Position numbers and translations under genes: made by a program. The notes beneath the pieces were generated by a model, which was given only the letters and a program-made list of their open reading frames with translations, searched no databases and was not told where the DNA came from. DNA of 5,968 bases from Trueperaceae bacterium (lineage in GTDB: Bacteria; Deinococcota; Deinococci; Deinococcales; Trueperaceae): positions 1 through 5,968 of the forward strand of contig SLSQ01000110.1 in assembly GCA_007130355.1 (NCBI GenBank), given 5' to 3'. Below are positions 1 through 5,900 of this stretch, in pieces (within the stretch, counting starts at the first letter, position 1; every line of letters begins with the position of its first letter).

Positions 1-105
1 TCGTTCCTGGGCCTGGCGGTGATCCCGGACCGCAAGCTCACCGACCGTGGCCTGGTGGACGTCGCGGCGGGCCGGATCGTGCCGCAGCCGTGGGGCGGCG
101 GGTGA
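1..105 (+). CDS. C-terminal end of an unrecognised protein (partial)
   Basis: The window opens inside a reading frame that gives 34 residues and stops at TGA 103-105. The visible tail contains GLAVIPDRKLTDRGLVDVAA and ends in PQPWGGG. I do not recognise the family from so short a piece. The frame is believable as a gene because its stop overlaps the GTG of the next gene (GTGA at 102-105), the same junction seen between the next two genes, and because its codon use matches theirs. It is probably the upstream member of the same operon. No function is proposed. Confidence 0.6.
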   Translation, partial: SFLGLAVIPDRKLTDRGLVDVAAGRIVPQPWGGG

Positions 106-554
106 CGCCGTCCGCGGACGGCCAGCCGGAGGGGGCCGAGGCGGAACGAGACCTGGAGCGCCTGCTCGCCGACCTCCGCCCCGCCCTGGCGCCCGAGCCG
201 TACGTGTTCGTCGCGGCGCCCCGGGACGCCGGCGGCGAGGCCGCGCCGCCGAACGACCCGCCCCCGTTCGCGGTCGTACGCGAAGAGGAGGGGACGACCT
301 GGATCGTGCGACGCCGCCAGGCCGACGCCGCCGGCCTTCCGTACGTCTTCGTGGCGGCGCGCATCACCCTGCGCGTGCCGTCGGCCCTGGACGCGGTCGG
401 CCTGACCGCCGCCGTCGCGACCCGGCTGGCGCGGGCCGGCATCGCCTGCAACGTGATCGCGGGCCTGCGGCACGACCATCTGCTGGTGCCGCTCGAGCGG
501 GCCGACGATGCGCTGGACCTGCTGACGTCGCTGTGGGGACCGGGAGCGACGTGA
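102..554 (+). CDS. ACT-domain protein, DUF2241/COG3602 type
   Basis: This is a 150-residue soluble protein with no signal peptide or membrane segment. The opening stretch EAERDLERLLADLRPALAPE (about residues 12-31), then PYVFV and an FAVVREEEGTTWIV strand, look like the N-terminal half of the DUF2241 (COG3602) family. Residues about 86-143 form the ACT-like half: ARITLRVPSALDAVGLTAAV, then AGIACNVIAGLRHDHLLVP, whose HDHLLVP end is typical of the family. ACT domains are small ligand-binding regulatory folds, often for amino acids. The ligand of this family is not established, so no substrate is claimed. Length fits the family. The start is taken as GTG 102 because it overlaps the previous stop. 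GTG 90, four codons earlier, is possible. No clear Shine-Dalgarno is visible, consistent with translational coupling. Its stop overlaps the GTG of the acetyltransferase gene. Confidence 0.85.
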   Translation: MTPSADGQPEGAEAERDLERLLADLRPALAPEPYVFVAAPRDAGGEAAPPNDPPPFAVVREEEGTTWIVRRRQADAAGLPYVFVAARITLRVPSALDAVGLTAAVATRLARAGIACNVIAGLRHDHLLVPLERADDALDLLTSLWGPGAT

Positions 555-1138
555 CCGACGCGCCGGCCTCGCACGCGCTGTTCGGAACGGCGCGCACCGT
601 CGTGCGCCGCTTGGCCGTGGCGGACGCGGCCGCGATGCACGCCGTCTACGGCGACGCCGAGGCGATGCGCTACGTGGACGACGGCGCGCCGCTGCCGCTG
701 GCGGAGTGCGAGCGTTGGATCCGCGTCACCGAACGCAACGTCCGCGAAAGGGGCTACGGGATGGCGGCGGTCGTGGCGCGGGACGCGCCGGAGGCACCCC
801 CGATCGGGTTCTGCGGCCTGGTGCACCCGAACGGCCAGGTCGAAGCGGAACTCAAGTACGCCCTGCACCGCTCGGTCTGGGGCCGCGGCTACGGACGCGA
901 AGTGGCCGCCGGCATGCTCGCGTACGGCCTCGGCCCGCTGCGCCTGCCGACCGTGATCGCCACGGTGGACGAGGAGCACGCGGCGTCGCGGCGGATCTTG
1001 GAGGCGATCGGGATGCGGGTGCGGGGGGTGCGGGAGGTCGGGGGCCGGGGGGTGGTGACGTACGAGGCGGGTCCGCCTCCGGCCCGAGTGCCGCTCACCG
1101 TGACGGAGGAGGGCCCTGAGTTCGGTACCTCCCGGTGA
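551..1138 (+). CDS. GNAT-family N-acetyltransferase (RimJ/RimL-like)
   Basis: A 195-residue cytoplasmic protein with the layout of RimJ/RimL-type GNAT enzymes, which move an acetyl group from acetyl-CoA to an amine. An N-terminal RTVVRRLAVADAAAMHAVYG leads to the central strand IGFCGLVHP. The acetyl-CoA pyrophosphate loop is at about residues 105-121 (HRSVWGRGYGREVAAGM), with the usual G111, G113 and G115. The following HAASRRILEAIGM (143-155) matches the late helix, where this group often has Asn in place of His143. The acceptor cannot be told: ribosomal protein, antibiotic and small-molecule enzymes share this fold. GTG 551 is chosen because it overlaps the ACT gene stop (GTGA 551-554), with GGGAG at 542-546 as a weak ribosome binding site. 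Earlier in-frame starts back to 47 would overlap the ACT gene heavily and are rejected. The last ~40 residues drift from the family and use many GGG codons. Confidence 0.85.
   Translation: MTDAPASHALFGTARTVVRRLAVADAAAMHAVYGDAEAMRYVDDGAPLPLAECERWIRVTERNVRERGYGMAAVVARDAPEAPPIGFCGLVHPNGQVEAELKYALHRSVWGRGYGREVAAGMLAYGLGPLRLPTVIATVDEEHAASRRILEAIGMRVRGVREVGGRGVVTYEAGPPPARVPLTVTEEGPEFGTSR
1010..1052 (+). other. G-run cluster, predicted G-quadruplex motif
   Basis: Six runs of three or more G lie at 1010-1012, 1017-1019, 1023-1028, 1032-1034, 1040-1044 and 1047-1052. They are separated by loops of 2 to 5 bases, so the stretch meets the usual G3+N1-7 quadruplex pattern. It lies on the coding strand inside the acetyltransferase gene, so it would also be present in the mRNA. 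It results from a local switch to GGG, CGG and GTG codons. The pattern is seen directly; folding and any effect on translation or transcript end are inference. Confidence 0.5.
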
Positions 1139-1479
1139 CGGACGGCGTCACGACGCACGCCGCCGTCGCTCGTCGCCAGGTCCCGACGCACGCCCGTTCG
1201 CCCGGTCGATCGGTTCGAGGAGTCGAGCGTCGCACCGGAATGGGCCGAGGGAGGTCCGCTGTACGGTCGCGTCGAAGGCCGGGTGGTCGGGGTTCAGGAG
1301 CAGGTTGTGCCTGGAGCTGGTGATTGCTCCCTGGGAAGCGCGGTTCGACCCCGCTCGTCATTCACGGCGAACTCGGGCACTGAACGCCCATCGAGGTCAA
1401 GATGACATCCGCTAACCAGGCCGGTTTGCCAAGGCAGGACGCGTGAGACAAGTGCCCCCACGAACCTCGGTACGGTTCA
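1139..1479. other. Intergenic stretch without a recognisable gene
   Basis: No convincing coding region is seen on either strand between the acetyltransferase stop and the transposase remnant. The first part stays GC-rich; from about 1360 composition drops (58% GC over 1381-1440 by hand count), as expected for foreign or decayed sequence. It holds the hairpin at 1141-1167, two imperfect hairpins at 1313-1355, and the dyad GAACC 1462-1466 / GGTTC 1474-1478 at the broken edge of the transposase remnant. The lower-GC part may be scar sequence from the insertion sequence or its deletion. Confidence 0.5.
1141..1167 (+). terminator. GC-rich hairpin just after the acetyltransferase stop
   Basis: GACGGCG (1141-1147) pairs with CGCCGTC (1161-1167) across a 13-base loop. 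An alternative fold pairs GGCGT 1144-1148 with ACGCC 1157-1161. It begins two bases after the TGA at 1136-1138, where an operon terminator would be expected. No U-tract follows, so it is not a classic intrinsic terminator, and GC-rich DNA makes such dyads common by chance. Confidence 0.22.
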
Positions 1480-1871
1480 CGCTTGCGTTCCGGGCCTCGT
1501 TTCGATCCGCCGTACGGGCCGCACCCTTGGCGCCGGAGCTCGCCGCCGCACGTACCGCTGCACCGCCTTGTACGACCCGCTGTGGCCGTGCTCGGAACGG
1601 AGGTGATCGTAGAGGCTTCGGATGCTTTCCGGCCGTTCGCCCTCGCGGTCCACGGCTGGCGATCGATCCACGCCTGAATCACGTTCTCGAACGGTGCGCA
1701 CGCTTCCGGCTGCTGCTTGCGGCCGTCGACCGCGCCCTGCCGCCGTCGCGCGAGCCGGTACCGCAGCGTGCTCTCGTCGACCCGAAGGTCCTTCGCCACG
1801 CTGCGCACGCTCTTGCCCGTACCCACGAGCACCTCCGCAGCCACCAACTCCCGCTCCGACAACTTCGCCAT
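1480..1871 (-). pseudogene. istA: IS21-family transposase istA, 5' fragment, frameshifted and truncated
   Basis: Read on the minus strand from ATG 1871-1869, the first 74 residues open with MAKLSERELVAAEVLVGTGK. A helix-turn-helix follows at about 21-40 (SVRSVAKDLRVDESTLRYRL), then FENVIQAWIDRQPW. At W74 (near 1650) the frame is lost. One base further the reading continues as DREGERPESIRSLYDHLRSE, GSYKAVQRYVRRR, and RRIETRPGTQA, ending at a stop at 1479-1477. This order is that of the N-terminal third of IS21 IstA, where a QVDW-type DDE segment normally follows the PG-QA motif; here that segment is missing. Restoring one G (TGGAC to TGGGAC) rejoins the two parts. The full protein is usually about 400-500 residues, so the catalytic core is gone and the gene should be inactive. 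GGGAGG at 1877-1882 (minus strand) is a good ribosome binding site five bases from the ATG. Confidence 0.85.
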
Positions 1872-1884
1872 CCCAGCCTCCCGA

Positions 1885-1899
1885 GTACGCGAAACGTAC
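1885..1899. repeat. Short perfect dyad in the transposase leader
   Basis: GTACG (1885-1889) and CGTAC (1895-1899) are perfect inverted repeats around CGAAA. The dyad lies 13 bases before the istA ATG, directly upstream of its ribosome binding site. It may be a transposase or regulator binding site, or a hairpin limiting istA translation. Which of these, if any, cannot be told. Confidence 0.35.
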
Positions 1900-1951
1900 C
1901 CAGCAGGAAATCAGGTTGATCCGGGAAGGTAGATGTCCCCTAAGAGCGAGC

Positions 1952-1994
1952 GTACGGGCCTTCTGACAGAACGGGCATTTCCGGCCCGACGTAC
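1952..1994. repeat. Compound inverted repeat with a nested palindrome
   Basis: CGGGCC (1955-1960) is inverted as GGCCCG (1983-1988), and each arm is flanked on its outer side by GTAC (1952-1955 and 1991-1994, the second set off by two to three extra bases). Inside is a perfect 11-base palindrome, TTCTG-A-CAGAA (1961-1971). It could be an operator, a transposon-end remnant or a weak bidirectional terminator between the divergent units. Confidence 0.3.
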
Positions 1995-2005
1995 GACGAC
2001 CTGAG
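1994..2005 (+). repeat. 12-base direct repeat, copy 1
   Basis: CGACGACCTGAG occurs here and again at 2134-2145, 140 bases apart, flanking the candidate promoter. Both copies are preceded by GTAC within a few bases. This may be a pair of regulator sites or chance in GC-rich DNA. Confidence 0.3.
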
Positions 2006-2062
2006 GTTCGCCCCACCCGCGCCCACGACCGTCCTGGCCACCGAGGCACTCCCGCTCCGCAT

Positions 2063-2092
2063 TTGACTTCCCACCGAAGAACCTTGCATGAT
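2063..2092 (+). promoter_or_regulatory. Candidate sigma70-type promoter for the lipoprotein-PKS operon
   Basis: TTGACT (2063-2068; five of six matches to TTGACA) is followed after 18 bases by CATGAT (2087-2092; four of six matches to TATAAT). Transcription would begin near 2099-2100, giving a leader of about 80 bases before the ATG at 2180. It is the best match I see upstream of the gene, in a locally less GC-rich stretch. The spacing is one base above the optimum and the -10 is weak. Confidence 0.4.
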
Positions 2093-2133
2093 GGTTCACC
2101 TTTCAGCAAGGCACGCATCCGGCAGGTACGCCT

Positions 2134-2145
2134 CGACGACCTGAG
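2134..2145 (+). repeat. 12-base direct repeat, copy 2
   Basis: This is the second copy of CGACGACCTGAG. It lies in the presumed leader and its last three bases form part of the GAGAAC/GTTCTC dyad. Confidence 0.3.
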
Positions 2146-2160
2146 AACCCCCTCGTTCTC
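2143..2160 (+). promoter_or_regulatory. Dyad directly upstream of the lipoprotein ribosome binding site
   Basis: GAGAAC (2143-2148) and GTTCTC (2155-2160) are perfect inverted repeats with a six-base centre. The dyad ends five bases before the AGGAGG at 2166. If the promoter at 2063-2092 is right, it lies in the mRNA leader and could be a hairpin affecting ribosome access. As DNA it is also shaped like a dimeric repressor operator. Its left half overlaps the 12-base direct repeat copy at 2134-2145. Confidence 0.35.
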
Positions 2161-2165
2161 GTCCC

Positions 2166-2171
2166 AGGAGG
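2166..2171 (+). promoter_or_regulatory. Ribosome binding site fixing the lipoprotein start
   Basis: AGGAGG lies eight bases before ATG 2180. It selects this start over in-frame candidates upstream (2063) and over the later ATG codons in the signal peptide. Confidence 0.8.
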
Positions 2172-2179
2172 AACCCACC

Positions 2180-2866
2180 ATGGATTCGAAGCTGCGCATG
2201 CTCGTCGCCCTGCTCGCGGTCGCCATGTTCGCCGCGGCGTGCCAGGCCGAAGAAGGGGACACGAACGGCCCCACCACGACCACGTTTCAGATGACCGACC
2301 CGGACGTCGCCATGACGTGGGTGGTGACCGCGCCGATGGAAGAGGCGTGCGGAGCGCCTAGGTTCGCCGGCGGCGAGATCGAAGGGTCGGCCGATTTCGG
2401 CGACCTGGGCCGACTGGACCTCGTGATGTCGGCGGCGTGGGACATCTCCGAGGCGAACCCGAACGCCGACGAGTCCGAATACGAGCCGGAATCGGAGCAC
2501 ACGGGCGGGCCGTTCGCTCCGGTGCTGAGCGGCGACGACTATCCGTACGCGTTCGTGTCCTCCCCGTTCCCGTCCATGGGGTGCGGTCCCAGCGAGACGG
2601 CCACCGGCGAGCTCGAGCTCTCCTCCGCAGACGGCGACACGATCGCCGGCGTCGTGACCGGCGGCGAGACGCACCGGCTCGACGTGAACATCGAGGGCGA
2701 CGGCATCGAGACGTTCGTCGAGATCGAGTTCACCGGTGGGACCGGTGCGTTCGCGGGCGCGAGCGGCTCGGCGGTGCTGCACCTGATCACCCACGTCGAT
2801 CCGGCGGAGGGAGACTTCGTCATCGACGTGCTCGGCGTGCTCGAAGGCGGCACGGTCACCTACTGA
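2180..2866 (+). CDS. Predicted secreted lipoprotein of unknown function
   Basis: This 228-residue protein begins with a lipoprotein signal peptide. K4 and R6 precede a hydrophobic core (LVALLAVAMFAAA, 8-20) ending in a lipobox at Cys21, so the mature protein should be lipid-anchored on the outer face of a membrane. The mature part is very acidic, begins with a Thr-rich linker (PTTTT, 31-35), and has two further cysteines, C57 and C135, that could form a disulfide. The C-terminal half looks beta-rich, with GELELSSADGDTIAGVV (143-159) and the Gly-rich FTGGTGAFAGASGSAVL (184-200). A GGTGxFxGAxG motif of this kind is common in bacterial secreted proteins and recalls allene-oxide-cyclase-like barrels; that link is tentative. 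No catalytic residues are recognised. It is 40 bases upstream of the PKS gene on the same strand and probably shares its transcript. A role in handling or exporting the product is only a guess. Confidence 0.85.
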   Translation: MDSKLRMLVALLAVAMFAAACQAEEGDTNGPTTTTFQMTDPDVAMTWVVTAPMEEACGAPRFAGGEIEGSADFGDLGRLDLVMSAAWDISEANPNADESEYEPESEHTGGPFAPVLSGDDYPYAFVSSPFPSMGCGPSETATGELELSSADGDTIAGVVTGGETHRLDVNIEGDGIETFVEIEFTGGTGAFAGASGSAVLHLITHVDPAEGDFVIDVLGVLEGGTVTY

Positions 2867-2892
2867 GCGACGCCCACGCGCGGCGCGCCAGT

Positions 2893-2902
2893 GGAGGAGG
2901 GG
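2893..2902 (+). promoter_or_regulatory. Ribosome binding site of the PKS gene
   Basis: GGAGGAGGGG precedes ATG 2907, with the GGAGG core nine bases away. The site falls in the 40-base gap after the lipoprotein stop, so the PKS is translated independently although probably co-transcribed. I see no separate promoter in this short gap. Confidence 0.75.
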
Positions 2903-2906
2903 CCGC

Positions 2907-5900
2907 ATGAGCGAGGTACCGCGCGCGGACGACGTCCTCGCGATCGTGGGCATCGGCTGCCGTCTGCCCGGCGGCGTCGATTCGCCCCAGGGGTTCTGGA
3001 GCCTGCTGCGGGACGGCCGCGACGCGGTGACCGAGGTGCCGCCGGACCGGTTCGACGTCGACGCGATCTTCGACGAGGATCCGGCGGCGCCCGGCAAGCT
3101 GTACAGCCGCTGGGGCGGCTACCTCGAGCAGGTCGACCGCTTCGACGCCGACTTCTTCGGCATCGCCCCGCGCGAGGCGAAGCGCATGGACCCGCAGCAC
3201 CGCCTCCTGCTCGAGGTGGCGTGGGAGGCGCTCGAGGACGGCGGTCAGGCGCCCGAGCGGCTGGCCGGCAGCCGTACCGGCGTGTTCGTGGGCATCTCGT
3301 CGCACGACTACAGCGACCTGCACATGGCCGCCGGGCGGCCGTCCTCGTTCGACGCGCACGTGAACATCGGCAACGGACTGTGCGTCGCCGCCAATCGGAT
3401 CTCGTACGTTCTGGACCTGCGCGGACCCAGCCTCGCCCTCGACACCGCCTGTTCCTCGTCGTTGACCGCGCTGCACCTGGCCCGGCGCAGCATCGCGGCC
3501 GGCGACTGCCGGGCCGCGATCGTGGCGGGCGTGAACGTGCTGCTCGCCCCCCAGGTGACGATCGGCTTCTGCAAGGCGTCGATGATCGCGCCGGGGGGCC
3601 GCTGCCGCGCCTTCGACGCGGGCGCCGAAGGGTACGTGCGCAGCGAGGGCGCCGGCGCGGTGCTGATCAAGCCGCTCGCGGACGCCCTCGCGGACGGCGA
3701 TCCGGTCCATGCGCTGATCCGCGGCAGCGCCGTGAACGAGGACGGCCGCACCACCGGCATCAGCCTGCCCAGCGCCGACGCGCAGGAACGCCTGATGCGC
3801 CAGGCGCTGGCCGAGGCGGGCGTCGATCCGGCCCGAGTCCACTACGTCGAGGCGCACGGCACCGGCACGGCCGCCGGCGACCCGATCGAGGCGGAGGCGC
3901 TCGGCCGCGTCTACGGCCGTGCCGAGGGTCGCGACGGACCGCTCGCGATCGGCTCCGCCAAGACGAACGTCGGGCACGTCGAGGCCGGCGCGGGCATGGT
4001 GGGCCTGATCAAGACGGCGTTGATGCTGCGGCACCGGCGCATTCCCGCCAGCCTGCACTTCGAGCGGCCCAATCCGGACGTCCCGTTCGGCGACCTCCGT
4101 CTCCGTGTCCCCACCGAACTCGAAGCGTGGCCCGATGTGCCCGGCCCCGCCCTCGCCGGCGTCAGCGCCAGCGGCTTCGGCGGCGCGAACGCCCACGTCC
4201 TGCTCGAGGAGGCCCCGAAGCCAGCGGCCGTGCCCGAGGACCCCGGCCCTCGGGCGCACCTGCTGGCCCTCTCCGCGCGGCACCCCGAGGCGCTGCGCGA
4301 GGCGGCGATCCGGACCCGCGAACTGCTGCGCAGCGACGCTCCGCCCCCGCTGCGCGACCTGGGCTACACGGCGCTCACGCGACGCGCGCAGCACGACCGG
4401 CGCCTGGCGGTGGTCGGCAGCGACGCCGCCGAGCTGGCCGCAGCGCTCGACGCCTTCCTGGACGGCGAGGCGGGCGCCGACGTCGCGCACGGTCGCGCCG
4501 TGCGCGGCCGCACGCCCAAGCTCGCCTTCACGTTCTCCGGAATGGGGCCGCAATGGTGGGCGATGGGCCGGCAGCTCCTGAAGGAGGAGCCGGTCTTTCG
4601 CGCCACGATCGAGGCGTGCGACCGCTCGCTGTCGCCGGTGAGCGGCTGGTCGCTCCTCGAGGAACTCACCGCCTCGGAGCAGGCGTCGCGCCTGAGCGAG
4701 ACGCGCGTGGTGCAGGTGGTCAACTGCGCCTTCCAGATCGCGCTGGCCGAACTGTGGCGCAGTTGGGGCGTGGCGCCCGACGCCGTGGTCGGGCACAGCG
4801 CCGGCGAAATGGCCGCGGCGCACGTGGCGGGGGCGCTGAGCCTCCACGACGCGCTTCGGGTCGCCTACCACCGCGGCCGGTCGCTCCACCGCTTCAGCGG
4901 CGCGGGCACGATGCTCGCCGCCGGTGTCGGGGAAGAGGAGGCGGAGGAGCTCCTGGGGCCGTACGCCGGTCGCGCCTCGGTCGCGGCGATCAACGGCCCG
5001 AACGCGGTCACGTTCTCCGGCGAACGCGAGGCGCTCCAGCGGATCGCGGCCGAGCTCGAGCGGCGCGAGCGCTTCGTCCGCTTCCTCGCGACCGACGTGC
5101 CGTACCACTCGCCGCTGGTCGAGGACGCCCGCGACGAGCTGCTCGAGGCGCTCGCCGACGTCGAACCGCGCCCGCTGCGGATCCCCATGGCGTCCGAGGT
5201 GACCGGAACGTGGCTGGGCGACGCGCCGCTGGACGCGGCGTACTGGTGGCGCAACATCCGGGAGCCGGTGCGCTTCGCTCCGTGCGTCGAGGCGCTCCTC
5301 GGCGACGGCGTCGACCTGTTCTGCGAGATCGGTCCCCACCCGGCGCTCGCCCACTACGTGAACGAGATCGCGGGCGCCCGTGGCGCCGAGGTCGACGTGG
5401 CGGCGTCGCTGCGGCGCCACGAGGACGAACGGCGCACGATGCTCCGGGCGCTCGCGCGCCTGCACGTGCGCGGCGTCCCCTTCGACCGATCGGCCGTCTA
5501 CCCCGAGGGAACCGTGGCGCCGCTGCCGACCTACCCGTGGCGACGCGAACGGCACTGGTTCGAGGACGACGCGCCCGACGCGCCCGATTGGGGCGTCGGC
5601 GGCGGGGTCGCGACCGGACACCCGCTGCTGGGACGCCGCCTCCCCGCGCCGCGTCCGACCTGGGAGGCGGTCCTGAACCGCGAGGAGCACGCCTTCCTGG
5701 AGGCGCACGTGGTGCAAGGCGCCGTCCTGTTCCCCGGCGCGGGCTACCTCGAGACGATCGCGGCGGCCGGACGCGAACTGTGGCCGGGCGACGCGATCGT
5801 GCTCGAGGACGTCCGCTTCGACCGGATGCTGTTCCCCGGCTCGCCGCCCGAAGGCGTGCTGCGCGTCGAGCACCACCCGAGCGACGGACGTACCGAGATC

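Larger units (their letters stand above)
1480..1945 (-). mobile_element. Remnant of an IS21-family insertion sequence
   Basis: The istA fragment and its leader are all that can be assigned. istB, the ATP-binding helper usually just downstream of istA, is absent: the transposase side ends near 1480 in unrelated sequence. The istA-proximal end is placed only roughly. The leader up to about 1945 has lower GC, and its minus strand reads GGGGACATCTACC near 1928-1940, a style of sequence found near ends of some IS21 elements. I could not find a matching inverted repeat at the other side or a target duplication, so the outer limit is a guess. The element should be immobile unless a related full copy acts on its end. 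Confidence 0.55.
1872..2179. other. Divergent intergenic region between the istA remnant and the lipoprotein gene
   Basis: These 308 bases separate the minus-strand transposase remnant from the plus-strand lipoprotein gene, so control signals for both should lie here. Seen in it are the istA ribosome binding site and dyad (1877-1899), a compound dyad (1952-1994), a promoter-like pair (2063-2092), a dyad just before the lipoprotein start (2143-2160), and a 12-base direct repeat CGACGACCTGAG at 1994-2005 and 2134-2145. No coding region in it is convincing. An in-frame extension of the lipoprotein frame back to 2063 exists, but it lacks a ribosome binding site and would bury the signal peptide. 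Confidence 0.6.

Noticed and set aside
38..979. A 313-residue minus-strand frame opposite the ACT and acetyltransferase genes
   Set aside because: Its composition is dominated by Arg and Ala with no family motifs, whereas the plus-strand frames here carry clear family motifs.
1135..1323. A 62-residue plus-strand frame starting with a GTGA overlap at the acetyltransferase stop
   Set aside because: The overlap mimics the two real junctions, but the product is Arg/Gly-rich and low in complexity, with no ribosome binding site beyond chance.
1284..1363. A complete tRNA gene ending near 1363
   Set aside because: The bases at the expected 5' acceptor position (near 1284-1290) do not pair with CGTCATT at 1356-1362, the T-stem has a mismatch, and no CCA follows.
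1443..1919. Plus-strand frames across the istA remnant
   Set aside because: They are shadows of the minus-strand transposase reading, which has clear IS21 motifs and a ribosome binding site.
1955..1988. An intrinsic terminator between the divergent units
   Set aside because: The stem arms enclose a 22-base interior and no T-run follows on either strand, so it is kept only as a repeat.
2063..2179. An N-terminal extension of the lipoprotein (39 more codons)
   Set aside because: It would put the signal peptide inside the protein and has no ribosome binding site, whereas ATG 2180 has AGGAGG at the right distance.
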